Virus record (IMG/VR): IMGVR_UViG_3300042907_000762
Coordinates: 1 to 28,988 of that record
Length of the DNA stretch: 28,988 nucleotides
Origin: a virus
Direction: 5' to 3' (one strand)
In this document: piece after piece, positions 1-9,289 of the stretch
How the letters are laid out: each line of letters begins with the position of its first letter
How positions within the stretch are numbered: position 1 is the first letter of the stretch
Made by a program: the position numbers and the translations under genes
Notes under the pieces: model-generated
Told to the model about the DNA's origin: nothing
The model's database searches: none
The model's input: the letters and a program-made list of their open reading frames with translations, nothing else

Positions 1-2
1 AC

Positions 3-2936
3 AAGACCCAAGTGGGTGCATTGTCTGCTCTGGCTCGTTCAACTCCAAAGGATCGCCTGACAGAGATTGAGAAGATGCAGGAGATCATCGATGATCCTAG
101 GGCCAATCAGAAAGCCAAGGACAACGCTCAATCCCGCATCACTTACTTGACCACTAGGCCATCATCGGCACCTAAGGCCACTGAGGTTGAAAAACTCATT
201 GACAAGATCAATGATCCAAATACACCAGCCTCTTCTAAGGCAATCTTAAAACAGCGACTGAACAAGCTCAACTACATAGCTCCTGAAGCCAAGGCTGATC
301 GAGACAAAGACAAGCCTATGTCTCCTGCCGGCAAGATGGCAGCAGACGAAGGCCTGATTCCAGGAACCCCTGAGTTCCAAGCTCGCGTCAAGAAACTGGC
401 TGGCGAAGGCAAGGGTGTCACTCTTAGTGCTACGGAGCAGAAAGAATTGTTTGAGGCTGAAGACCAAGTCAATGCCGGCAAGACCGTCATCATAAACTTG
501 TCAAAAGCCAAAGAGTTGAACAGCAAGGCCTATTCAGGTTTTGGTGCAGGGGCTCGTCGCACAATGGCTCGCAATATTCCAGGCGTTGGCGGTTCTGAGG
601 GAGTTACTTCAACCACCGAACTTGAGAACCTGGTATTGACCAACGGCCTTGAACAATTGAAAGCAACCTTTGGTGGTAACCCAACCGAAGGCGAACGTAA
701 CATCTTGCTGCAGATTCAAGGCTCACTCAGCATGGGAGTCGAGGAACGTGCGGCTCTATGGGATCGCGCCATGAAGATGGCTGCTCGCCGAGTTAAGACT
801 GGCCAGGACAAGATGAAGAAGCTTCAATCAGGAGCCTACAGTCGTGTTCAACCAGATGAAGAAAAAGCAGCTGGTGGCCCTGTTGGTCACTATGCCGACG
901 GTGGTCCTGTTCAGATGGCTGATGGTGGCGAGATGTCCATGGCTAATATTGGCCGCGCTGTTGGTCAAGGCCTGGGTCTTGGCTTTGGCGATGAGGCAGT
1001 GGCCAGGGTTCGTGCCAAGATGGAAAATCGCCCCTACGAAGACGTGGTCAAAGAAGAGCGCGAAGCTTACCAGCGCTTTCAAGAAAAAAATCCTTTTACT
1101 GCCTTAGGTACCGAACTGGTCTCGGGTTTAATCCCGACCATTGGTATGGCCATGATCCCAGGAGCCGGCACCCCAGGAGCCGTGCTTGGTGGTACACGTA
1201 CTGCAATGGCAGCACAACGCTTGGCCTCGGCACTTCCTAAGTTTATGACGGGCACGACTGCCAAGGCAGCAGGTGCCGGAGCAACAACGGGCGCAATTGC
1301 AGGAGCCGGTTCCGAGACCGAAGGCAACCGCACAAGCGGCGCAGTCTCAGGTGGTGCAACAGGCTTGGTCCTTGGCCCGACAGTGGCTAAGAGCATTGAG
1401 ATGGGCGGCAAAGGAGTTCGTGCCGTCAAGAATGCCATCAAACCTTCTCCTGGCGCCGTGGAGCAACGAGCGACCAATAAAGTCCTTGAGGCCATGGCGC
1501 GTGATGACATGGATGCAAAAGGCTTGACAGACAAGCTAAACAAGGACATCAACCTAGGCGTCAAGTCCACCATCATGGATGCGAGTCCGTCTTTGTCAAG
1601 CCTTGGCGAAGCCGTGGTGACACGTCCAGGACCAGGTCGCAAGATTCTTGGCACCGGCTTAGAGGAGCGCCTGGAAGGTGGTCGCGAAGCTGCCGCCGCA
1701 CGTGCCCTGAAAGACATCGGCAAGAACGTAGACTACGTGGCTCAAGAAGACACCTTGATGGGCAAGCTTCGTGCCAATGCAAATACCCTCTACGATCAGG
1801 CCTATGCTCATGGTTCAGTAGATGATACACGCATCCTGAAAGTCTTGGAGGATGATACCTTCAAGAAGGCATTCAAGGAAGCTCAAGCAATTGCAGGCAA
1901 AGAAGCACGTGCAGCAGAACTTCGTGGAGAAGATGCTAGCCGCTTCAAGCTGAACGACATCTACGGCGCAGACAAAGACGGCAACCTGACTACGGTCGGC
2001 AAGATCCCTGACGTCCGCACACTTGACTACATCAAGCGCGGCATCGATGCCTTGATTGACAAGGGCTACCGTGGTGAAGGTATGTCTAAGGCAGAAGCCA
2101 ATGCGCTCAAAGATCTTAAGAAGGCTTACGTTCAGGTCATTGACGAGAACGTCCCAGAGTATGCCGCAGCGCGCGCAAAGTATGCAGGCGATATGGAGGT
2201 ATTGGATGCGCTCAGACTTGGCCGTACGGATTATCTGTCGCCTAAGATGCTGCCAGCAGAAGCCAAGAAGGTGGTCGATGCTATGTCAGACGGCGAACGT
2301 GATGCCTTGCGTGCTGGCGTAGCCCAGTCACTCTTGACTAAGGTCATGGATGCTCCTCAACAGGTCAATGCAGCTCAACGAATCATTGGTGCCCCAGCAA
2401 CCCGTAAGCGTCTGGAGGCCTTGTTCCAAGACCCCAACGAGTACAAGGTATTTGAGGCAGCCATGCAGCGCGAGTCTGAGTTGTTCCGTAATGCCCAGAA
2501 CATCATTCGCGGCAGCCGGACAGCCAACAAGCAAGAAGCCATTGCAGACTTGAAGTCAGGTTCTGGTATCTTCGACATTGCAGGTGAAGCTGTTGACGTA
2601 GCTGTAGGATCCCCAGGCTCCGTGATCGGTCGCGTCTTGAAATACTTGCAGGCACGCACGACCTTGGATGAAAAGAGCGCTGGCGAGATAGCTACGATGC
2701 TTAAGTCAGGTACGGTTCAAGAGATGCAAGACGTCTTGAATCGCTTGGAAGCTAGCAGCGCCAAGTTTATCGAGGGCCGTGAAAAGTCAGCCAGTCGCCT
2801 CAAGACCATCTCAGGCACAGTTGGAGCCGCTGCCCCAACAACACCGAAGGCTGTTGCAGAAGTAGATGCTGCGCCGGAAGACGAGACGGACGACGAGAAA
2901 ATTGAACGCATCATGCGGAGCCTCAACAATGAGTGA
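3..2936 (+). CDS. Large virion/ejection-type protein, 5'-truncated
   Basis: The reading frame is open to the window edge. The first possible start (GTG at 12) has no Shine-Dalgarno site, so the gene very probably begins upstream. About 975 residues are visible, numbered from the GTG. The order is: a charged helical region; a Gly-rich linker near residues 286-307 with the repeats HYADGG and QMADGG; a segment reading GFGDEAVARVRAKM; a long Ala/Gly-rich hydrophobic stretch (about 362-462) that could insert in a membrane; then helical segments to the end. This architecture, next to another giant gene at the end of a late module, is what internal virion or DNA-ejection proteins of podovirus-like phages look like, but no catalytic motif was found. 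The 3' end overlaps the next start by 8 bp (ATGAGTGA). A minor structural or tape-measure-like role is the alternative. Confidence 0.75.
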   Translation, partial: KTQVGALSALARSTPKDRLTEIEKMQEIIDDPRANQKAKDNAQSRITYLTTRPSSAPKATEVEKLIDKINDPNTPASSKAILKQRLNKLNYIAPEAKADRDKDKPMSPAGKMAADEGLIPGTPEFQARVKKLAGEGKGVTLSATEQKELFEAEDQVNAGKTVIINLSKAKELNSKAYSGFGAGARRTMARNIPGVGGSEGVTSTTELENLVLTNGLEQLKATFGGNPTEGERNILLQIQGSLSMGVEERAALWDRAMKMAARRVKTGQDKMKKLQSGAYSRVQPDEEKAAGGPVGHYADGGPVQMADGGEMSMANIGRAVGQGLGLGFGDEAVARVRAKMENRPYEDVVKEEREAYQRFQEKNPFTALGTELVSGLIPTIGMAMIPGAGTPGAVLGGTRTAMAAQRLASALPKFMTGTTAKAAGAGATTGAIAGAGSETEGNRTSGAVSGGATGLVLGPTVAKSIEMGGKGVRAVKNAIKPSPGAVEQRATNKVLEAMARDDMDAKGLTDKLNKDINLGVKSTIMDASPSLSSLGEAVVTRPGPGRKILGTGLEERLEGGREAAAARALKDIGKNVDYVAQEDTLMGKLRANANTLYDQAYAHGSVDDTRILKVLEDDTFKKAFKEAQAIAGKEARAAELRGEDASRFKLNDIYGADKDGNLTTVGKIPDVRTLDYIKRGIDALIDKGYRGEGMSKAEANALKDLKKAYVQVIDENVPEYAAARAKYAGDMEVLDALRLGRTDYLSPKMLPAEAKKVVDAMSDGERDALRAGVAQSLLTKVMDAPQQVNAAQRIIGAPATRKRLEALFQDPNEYKVFEAAMQRESELFRNAQNIIRGSRTANKQEAIADLKSGSGIFDIAGEAVDVAVGSPGSVIGRVLKYLQARTTLDEKSAGEIATMLKSGTVQEMQDVLNRLEASSAKFIEGREKSASRLKTISGTVGAAAPTTPKAVAEVDAAPEDETDDEKIERIMRSLNNE

Positions 2937-5900
2937 TCTTGACAAACTTGAAAAAAAGTATGAAAAAGGTAGCAAGGCCAAGGAGATTCGCAACCTAGCT
3001 GAACAGCTAAGGACGCATGATGGGCTTCCTGCTAGAAAAAATGCTGATGGTAGTTATTCCACTGAGCTAAGCATTACGGTCACCGACCCCAGGCTTAACA
3101 GGGGAAGACCCACTAACATCCCATCACTTTGGGGCGGCAAAGAAGTTGATGAAGATGCCGCCGTAAGTAACGCCCTTAAGTCAAACAAAAAATATCGATC
3201 ATTTGCTTCGATAGCAGAGGCAGAGACAGCTGCAAAAGCCAGGTCTAATGCTGGTGGCGCAAGTGCAGACGCGGAAATTCCGTTTAATCCAGACACCAAG
3301 CGAGCTTTTGAAAGCCGCAAGGAGACTCTTGAATCCATAATCAGGTCTGCCAAGCAGGCAACAGCTGGTTTTAGGAGCCAGTGGTCTGGTCTTGACGATG
3401 AGGGCAAGGTTGGTATGGGCAAGGGAACTCCTGGCATCTACTACAACACCGTGGCCCTTCCTGCTTTGGCTGGAGTTGTTGACGAAAAATACGCTCCGGA
3501 CTTTGCAGTAGAAGCCGATAAAAAGGCCGGCAAGATTAAGGAAGCAGTTCGCAAGGACATGGGCATCAATGAGCCCAGAGGTCCTCTCGAACATTTTTCC
3601 TATGCTGGTGGCGAGATGATCGGTCAAATACCAGTGCCTGGCGCCTGGATGAACAAGATAGTTGGTGGAGTCAAAAAGCTGGGAACAACTGGCAAGATTG
3701 CAGCTGCTCCTGTTGAGTACCTGACTCCAACTGTTGATCCAAGAGCCCTCAACTACGGCATTGGCACCACGTTTGGAGGAACCTTGGGAACTGTGCTTGA
3801 AGAAGAGCCAACCAAAAAAGCCTTGGGTGGCTTAATTCAGAAGTACGAGAATGGCGGCAAGGTTGGCAGGGTTAAGTCGTTCTTCTCCGCTGTTGACCAA
3901 GCTATTGATACCCTGAAGCAAAAGAAGGGAACTGGCGAGCAGATCCTTAAGCAGCTTGAGGCAACTCCTGGTGTGAAAAAAGAAGAACTTGAAGCCAGGG
4001 GCATCAAGCAAAAACTCCAAGCTTCTCCTAAGATTACTCAGGAAGAACTGCAAAAAGTTGCTAAACAGAACAAGCCGTCAATTCCAAAACGAATTAAGTT
4101 AGGCCAAGGCATTGATCCTGATTGGCAGCCCAGGCTTGAAAAACATCTTCAAGAAGCCTTTGATGAACTTAACATTCAACCAGTAGTTGATCCAAATACT
4201 GGTCAAAATTTTGGCTTTATGCATCCTGAGACGGGAGAGATCCTTGATCGCAAGGCTGTCCGTGCTTTAACTCCAGAAGAGCTAGGACTTCCGGTTAATC
4301 CTGAGACAGGCAAAATTCCACTAGACGACAAAGAATCTAGTCGACTTTATCTGAATGTGAGGCAAGCTGTAGATGAGGCTGACCAGCAGTTTAACTTGGC
4401 ACTAAATGAAACAAAGACCAAGTTTGGCAACTTTAGTAAGAGTGGCGGCAAAGACAATTACCGCGAGATATTGCTACAGAATCAGGACGAACAGGTTCCC
4501 GGTGCTCCTGCAATAAGTCAACGGATCGATGAACTACTAAAAAGTAATCCTGAGACAGAAGAGCAAGCGAAAGCAATCAATGAAGAGCTTGACTCGCTGC
4601 TTGACAAAATAAGTTCCAAGCGCCAAAATTTTACTGCAGGACACTGGAACCAACCAAACGTCATGGCGCACTATCGCGTATCAGACATGACTGGACCTAA
4701 CGGCGAGAAGGTCTTGTACGTTGACGAGATTCAATCTGACTGGCACCAAAAGGCCAGGGATTCTCGCAAGCGCGAGATCAAAAGACTGGTCAATCAGGAG
4801 AGTGACAGCATTCGTAATCAGGCGATGGAGGAGCTTACTAACGCGAATGATCCTGCTTTGAAATATACTTATGACACTTGGCACAATCATTTCTTAGATA
4901 GTGGAACAAGCCCAGAAGTAGCTGCCTCTGTTGCAAAGCAAAGAGCCGCCGACACATACTTCAAGATGCCTGAAAATGCCGCAAAATTAAAGGCCGCCCA
5001 ACTTAGGATAAAGAAGGAACGGACGGCGCAGCTTGAAAAAGAAGTTGACGAGAACTTTGGCTACAAGACGCCAGAAGACGATGAAAAGCTCTATCAGTTG
5101 AATTCTCAAATTGAACGCATTCGCAATACTGGTTTGACCACTGAAGAATTAAAAGATTACTTCCAACCAGGAAAAATTGTTCCCAGCTACGGCGGTAAAG
5201 ACAAGGTGCTGTCATTTAATTCAGGCGAAAATTCGGAAGCCTTTAAACAATCCTATGAGCGCAAGCTGGCTCAGGCTAGAAGCGCTGGAGTTGATGAAGC
5301 AGCTGCTGAGGGATGGGCCAGACGAAGAGCTCTTGCAGATGCCGGAGACGGTTGGTCTGTGACTGTTATTGAAGTTGATCCGGCAACGGGCCAGCCTCGT
5401 AGGGGAGCTGGTCAACGCACCCACAACACGTCTCCTGGAAGCCATGTAGTTGAGGAGCTTAGACAACAAACTGCTGCTCTTGAGAGCAAAGTGCCTGATG
5501 CTCCATTCAAGAAGAACTGGCACGAGCTTGCCGTTAGAGACATCTTAGACCTTGCTGCCAAGGAAGGTTACGACAAGGTAGCATTTTCTCCTGGCGTTGA
5601 ACAGGTCAAGCGATATGCTTCTGGCTTGCGTCAGGCTGTGGACGAGATCCAGTTTGGCGTGCATGAAGACGGCTCTCTTTTCATAACTGGAACCAAGGGA
5701 AGTAATCCGGTCTTTAACGGCAGGGTGATTGGAGACACGTTTATTGATGGTCAGGCCGAGGGCAAGTCGTTGTCTGAAGTGTTTGGCAGCAATATTGCAA
5801 AGCAAATTGAAGACCAGGCTCCTGATCTCCAAGAGCAGATGAAGTCGTTCAGGGGCATAGAGATGCCTGATGACAAGGATGCCGGCGATCTTCTTTGGCA

Positions 5901-7959
5901 GTACGGTGACAAGATGACCGATGACCAAAGAGCTTGGCTGCGCGACTTTTCGGAACGTTGGGAGCTTGACGTTGATGACACACCGGCCGGTGAAAGTATG
6001 GCTGGCACAATGACCGAAGAATACACCAACTGGTTAAGAAATAATCGTCTCAAGATCAGCCCTAGTGATAAACCCCCAATATCAAGGATCTCAGGCGAGA
6101 ACTTGACGATTGGTGGCGAAGGCATGAAGTCGTTCTACGACAAGCGCTTGCCTGACTACGTCAAAGAATACGGCAAGAAAGAATTTAAGGCGCCTACTAG
6201 CTACTTAGAGTTCAAGGGTACAGAAAGTCCAAAGAACTGGTCAGCTCGCGACGTTCAGGCAGAAATGGACCGAATTGATGACATGGATCGAATGGACTTG
6301 ATGGAGCGGGCGCAAGACATTACTCAAACTAGGGCAACGGAAGCTTTAGCTCGTAGAGGGATCACGCCAGATACCCCAAACATTGATTGGCAAGACGTGT
6401 TGTGGGACGAGATGGACAACCACATGGATGAAGCCCATGGTATTGCACTTCGGGAGCTAGCCGTACAAAACTTGACTGAAAATGCAGGAAAGACGCCTGG
6501 ACTGCGCACTTTCTCAATTGATGTCACTCCTGAGATGAAGGAGAAGATCAACACTCAGGGTCAAAGACTGCACGGTTTTGTGGCTCCCCAGATACTTCCG
6601 CCGTTGGCAGCAGGAGCAGCTGGTGCCGAATACGTCAGGCAATCTGTGCAGCAACCTCCTGCAGAGCCTCAGGAACCTCCTCAAGAGCAGGCGCAGGAAC
6701 CACCAGAAGAGCCCCAGGCCTTCCAAAAAGGTGGGAAGGTAGGCAGCATGAAGGATGCAGCTGAATCACTTCTAAGGGTCCTCCATGGAAGTCCTACCAA
6801 GGTCAGGTTAGACAAAGAGAAAAACCTTGACGTCACGACTGACGAAAGCTACGCGATGAAGCGGGCTCGCGACAAGATGGAGATGTTTGGCCAATCAGGT
6901 CCTCCCATGTTGAACAAGTTTGACGTGCCAGCAGCCAAGATGCTAAGGTTTCAAGAGACCTATAGCCCTGAGGACGTTGCTTTGATGCGCCGGTTCTTCA
7001 ACAGGCTGCCAGAAGGCAAGTCTATGACAGGCGAAGAGATCTACGACACAGCAGGCGGAAAAGACTTCGTGATGGAAGGCATTGCAAAGGCTGGCGGTAT
7101 GGCTGGCTATGAGCGCCCAGCAGGAGGATCTGGCGGCGTTGGCAACTGGTATCGCGTGACAGACCAAGAAGCATTGACCAGGAAAGCGCGTGGTGGCTTA
7201 ATCCAGGGATACGCAGATGGCGGAGCCAAGGGCGGTAAGGTTGACTTGGCCAGACGTGGCATCTTGGGCCTTAGCCGTTTGTTTGAAGAGCCTGCTCAAA
7301 CTGCAAACTTGCCTGCAGTCATTCCGACCGCACCTGCGGCCAAGGTCCCAGAAGCTACCTCTCCTCTTTCACAGCTTGTTCAGAAGACGGCTGAGACGCC
7401 AATGTCCCGCAGAGACGTGTTGAAGAAAGCCGGAAACGTGGCAATTTCGCAGGCGGCAAAGGGAGTTGTGCCTATGGCGCTTAAAGAAGCCGTTCTCGAG
7501 GCCATTCCAATTAAAGTATCTCCTGTGGGCAATGTTGAAAATGCCGTCAAGAATCTCTACATCAACCAAATGTTTGATAATTTTTACGATGACGCTGCAG
7601 GACACGGTGGAACACTGTTTGAGGCTTATGAGTCATTCCTCCCGTTTATTTCTCAAAGCTTGTCTAAGTCTGAGAAAAAGGCAATTGAAAAAGCGCGTGA
7701 TTTGTTTTACGAATACGGTGAGGACGAGATCCCAAGCAGGATCTATGACAGGATCTCTAAGGGAGTAGACATTCTTCAAGAAAAGATCTCAGAAAAGGGT
7801 AACGATATTCCAATCAAGGATGTGCTCTCACCAGACATGTACAAGATGTCATTGGAAGATATGAAGGACTATGGCGTTGAGATCACGCCTGACATGGTTG
7901 AGCAGCTTAGAAAGACTGAATGGGCCCCTGATGTCTTCCACGAATTTGATACCCCTTAA
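2929..7959 (+). CDS. Giant polyvalent multidomain phage protein (1676 aa)
   Basis: The start is ATG 2929, which overlaps the upstream stop; an in-frame ATG at 2866 lies deep inside the previous gene. Visible blocks: an N-terminal DPRLNRGRPTNIPSLW segment (residues ~50-70); a Gly-rich linker GGLIQKYENGG (~299); GTGEQILKQLEATPGVKKEE (~332), which resembles a motif common in large phage polyvalent proteins; VLYVDEIQSDWH (~597); WHELAVRDILDLAAKEGYDKV (~865) with SPGVEQVKRY; an ITP/VTPEMKEKI-like end of domain near 1195; a Pro/Gln/Glu-rich spacer (~1240-1265); an ART-like start LLRVLHGSPTKVR (~1280); a second linker GGLIQGYADGG (~1423); and an internal twin-arginine-like MSRRDVLKKAG (1492). The family resemblance to large polyvalent proteins delivered with phage DNA is from memory. 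The enzymatic assignments are inference. Confidence 0.8.
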   Translation: MSDLDKLEKKYEKGSKAKEIRNLAEQLRTHDGLPARKNADGSYSTELSITVTDPRLNRGRPTNIPSLWGGKEVDEDAAVSNALKSNKKYRSFASIAEAETAAKARSNAGGASADAEIPFNPDTKRAFESRKETLESIIRSAKQATAGFRSQWSGLDDEGKVGMGKGTPGIYYNTVALPALAGVVDEKYAPDFAVEADKKAGKIKEAVRKDMGINEPRGPLEHFSYAGGEMIGQIPVPGAWMNKIVGGVKKLGTTGKIAAAPVEYLTPTVDPRALNYGIGTTFGGTLGTVLEEEPTKKALGGLIQKYENGGKVGRVKSFFSAVDQAIDTLKQKKGTGEQILKQLEATPGVKKEELEARGIKQKLQASPKITQEELQKVAKQNKPSIPKRIKLGQGIDPDWQPRLEKHLQEAFDELNIQPVVDPNTGQNFGFMHPETGEILDRKAVRALTPEELGLPVNPETGKIPLDDKESSRLYLNVRQAVDEADQQFNLALNETKTKFGNFSKSGGKDNYREILLQNQDEQVPGAPAISQRIDELLKSNPETEEQAKAINEELDSLLDKISSKRQNFTAGHWNQPNVMAHYRVSDMTGPNGEKVLYVDEIQSDWHQKARDSRKREIKRLVNQESDSIRNQAMEELTNANDPALKYTYDTWHNHFLDSGTSPEVAASVAKQRAADTYFKMPENAAKLKAAQLRIKKERTAQLEKEVDENFGYKTPEDDEKLYQLNSQIERIRNTGLTTEELKDYFQPGKIVPSYGGKDKVLSFNSGENSEAFKQSYERKLAQARSAGVDEAAAEGWARRRALADAGDGWSVTVIEVDPATGQPRRGAGQRTHNTSPGSHVVEELRQQTAALESKVPDAPFKKNWHELAVRDILDLAAKEGYDKVAFSPGVEQVKRYASGLRQAVDEIQFGVHEDGSLFITGTKGSNPVFNGRVIGDTFIDGQAEGKSLSEVFGSNIAKQIEDQAPDLQEQMKSFRGIEMPDDKDAGDLLWQYGDKMTDDQRAWLRDFSERWELDVDDTPAGESMAGTMTEEYTNWLRNNRLKISPSDKPPISRISGENLTIGGEGMKSFYDKRLPDYVKEYGKKEFKAPTSYLEFKGTESPKNWSARDVQAEMDRIDDMDRMDLMERAQDITQTRATEALARRGITPDTPNIDWQDVLWDEMDNHMDEAHGIALRELAVQNLTENAGKTPGLRTFSIDVTPEMKEKINTQGQRLHGFVAPQILPPLAAGAAGAEYVRQSVQQPPAEPQEPPQEQAQEPPEEPQAFQKGGKVGSMKDAAESLLRVLHGSPTKVRLDKEKNLDVTTDESYAMKRARDKMEMFGQSGPPMLNKFDVPAAKMLRFQETYSPEDVALMRRFFNRLPEGKSMTGEEIYDTAGGKDFVMEGIAKAGGMAGYERPAGGSGGVGNWYRVTDQEALTRKARGGLIQGYADGGAKGGKVDLARRGILGLSRLFEEPAQTANLPAVIPTAPAAKVPEATSPLSQLVQKTAETPMSRRDVLKKAGNVAISQAAKGVVPMALKEAVLEAIPIKVSPVGNVENAVKNLYINQMFDNFYDDAAGHGGTLFEAYESFLPFISQSLSKSEKKAIEKARDLFYEYGEDEIPSRIYDRISKGVDILQEKISEKGNDIPIKDVLSPDMYKMSLEDMKDYGVEITPDMVEQLRKTEWAPDVFHEFDTP

Positions 7960-8131
7960 TTCAAATTCCCTATAGATGATATTTTTAGCCAATACAAAGA
8001 GGATCAGAACTACCTATTTTGATCTCGCGCGATCTAGAGAGAAAGACGAGCGAACGAGTCTATTTTAAGAAACAGGATGTACTGATCCTCTTTGTATAGC
8101 CTCTAAAAAATACACTATAGGATTTTGATTC
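7960..8131. repeat. Inverted-repeat element A at the late/early boundary
   Basis: The element begins directly after the giant gene's stop codon. The perfect core is ATACAAAGAGGATCAG (7992-8007), whose reverse complement is at 8082-8097. The symmetry continues imperfectly outwards through CTAAAAA/TTTTTAG and CTATAGG/CCTATAG, giving two arms of about 36-44 bp around an 82-nt spacer. Read outwards, each arm is TCCTCTTTGTAT, then an A-rich run, then TATAGG. A reverse-oriented copy lies at 25690-25870. Nothing in the spacer codes for protein. It could be a pair of divergent phage-polymerase promoters, a structured terminator, or a protein-binding or origin site. Confidence 0.85.
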
Positions 8132-8147
8132 TGGCTAGCTAGTAAAA

Positions 8148-8258
8148 GTCCTAGCAATTATTTTAATAAAACTGCGCGCTACGTGGTTTTACGCACTAGA
8201 ATCAATCCCATGCACAGCGATCCTGCTGGCATAAACAGAAAGAAGAAAGGTATTTATC
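8148..8258 (+). promoter_or_regulatory. Early promoter/leader, duplicated at 22502-22606
   Basis: This leader aligns over its whole length with the one before the gene at 22607. A 25-bp block is identical (8194-8218 and 22548-22572). It contains a -10-like TAGAAT, preceded 17 bp upstream in both copies by GCGCGC rather than a normal -35, and an AGTGCGTA half-site (minus strand, 8190-8197). Downstream are a short AGC/GCT hairpin and the ribosome-binding run AAGAAGAAAGG. The missing -35 suggests an activator or a non-standard holoenzyme. Confidence 0.6.
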
Positions 8259-9245
8259 ATGTCACACGAAGTTGAAACGATGGCTTACGCCAATGAGACC
8301 CCTTGGCACGGCCTTGGTACCCCTGTCGCTGACAACTTGACGCCCGCCCAGATGTTAAACGCAGCTGGACTCAATTGGCAAGTCAAGAAGAAGGCGTTGG
8401 TAGTTGATGAGTTGGACCACACTCTGACCAGTCACTACGCTTTGGTTCGCGATACAGACAACAAGATCCTTGGCGTCTGCGGCAGCGACTACACACCTAC
8501 GCAAAATCAAGATGTCTTTGAGTTCTTTGACAAGTTCTGCAAAGCCGGCGACATGAAGATGGAGACTGCTGGTTCACTTCATGGCGGCAAACGCGTTTGG
8601 GGCCTTGCAAAGATCAACGGCGGCTTTATGTTGGGGGGCAAAGATGAAGTCGAAGGCTACATCCTCCTTGACAACCCACACATTTGGGGACGCAGCTTGC
8701 AGATTCTCTTCACGCCAATCCGCGTAGTTTGCAACAACACCTTGACTGCCGCACTTCGCGACAACAAAGGCAAGGAAAACACCTTCCGCATGTCTCATGA
8801 TCGCGCCTTTGACGACGAGATCAAGCAGACAGCCGCAGAAAAAGTTGGTCTTGCCATGAAGTCCTTAGACGTGTTCAAGAAGCAAGCTGAGTTCTTATCT
8901 AAGAAACGTGCTTCTGACCAACAAGTCATGGAGTTCTTCAGCAAGTTGGTAAACCCTGACCAATACCAAGCCGCTCTGATTGCTTCAGAAGATGGCGAAG
9001 TTAGTCGCGCAGATCTTGGCCGTACGGTCAACCGTCTGATCGACATCGTGCATACCCAACCAGGAGCTGATCTGAAGACTTCAGCCGGTACTTGGTGGGG
9101 AGCATTCAACGCCGTGACGTACTACTACGACCACGTCGCTGGAACTGACCAAGACAAGCGTCTGACAAGCGCGTGGTTTGGTTCAGCAGCAACTCGTAAA
9201 CGCCAAGCACTTGACCTCGCCGTCGAGTTAGCTGAAGCAGTCTAA
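8259..9245 (+). CDS. DUF932 / phage-plasmid-like protein (TIGR03299 type)
   Basis: This 328-residue protein carries the characteristic N-terminus of the DUF932 family: MSHEVETMAYA, then ETPWHGLG at residues 13-20. Length and overall composition agree with the family (about 300-370 aa). The family is widespread in phages and plasmids; its molecular function is not established. The start has a strong site (AAGAAGAAAGG). As first gene after the element A/leader region it is likely one of the first and most strongly expressed early genes. It is followed by a UUCG hairpin that may reduce read-through. Confidence 0.88.
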   Translation: MSHEVETMAYANETPWHGLGTPVADNLTPAQMLNAAGLNWQVKKKALVVDELDHTLTSHYALVRDTDNKILGVCGSDYTPTQNQDVFEFFDKFCKAGDMKMETAGSLHGGKRVWGLAKINGGFMLGGKDEVEGYILLDNPHIWGRSLQILFTPIRVVCNNTLTAALRDNKGKENTFRMSHDRAFDDEIKQTAAEKVGLAMKSLDVFKKQAEFLSKKRASDQQVMEFFSKLVNPDQYQAALIASEDGEVSRADLGRTVNRLIDIVHTQPGADLKTSAGTWWGAFNAVTYYYDHVAGTDQDKRLTSAWFGSAATRKRQALDLAVELAEAV

Positions 9246-9249
9246 AACC

Positions 9250-9267
9250 TAGGGGCTTCGGCCCCTA
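9250..9267 (+). terminator. UUCG tetraloop hairpin, weak terminator or mRNA-stabilising stem
   Basis: TAGGGGC-TTCG-GCCCCTA forms a 7-bp perfect stem with the very stable UUCG loop, between the DUF932 gene and the methyltransferase gene. No U-tract follows, so full intrinsic termination is doubtful. It may attenuate transcription or protect the 3' end of the DUF932 message. Confidence 0.5.
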
Positions 9268-9289
9268 CCTTCCCACCCTAGGAGAATTT

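Noticed and set aside
1079-1723. 214-aa minus-strand frame opposite the first giant gene
   Set aside because: It has no ribosome-binding site or recognisable domain, and the composition (Ala/Pro/Arg runs) is that of an antisense shadow of the Ala/Gly-rich + strand gene.
2866-2928. Upstream extension of the giant polyvalent gene to ATG 2866
   Set aside because: The extra 21 residues are Arg/Thr-rich shadow of the previous gene. ATG 2929 sits at a typical ATGA-type overlap.
8086-8121. Element A as a simple rho-independent terminator of the late operon
   Set aside because: The arms are separated by 82 nt, no U-tract directly follows the stem, and the conserved part extends well beyond the stem into TATAGG. 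Termination could still be a side effect.
7960-8258. Possible tRNA or protein-coding gene in the gap
   Set aside because: No cloverleaf with acceptor and T-arm sequence is visible, and all frames are broken by stops. The stretch is explained by element A and the leader.
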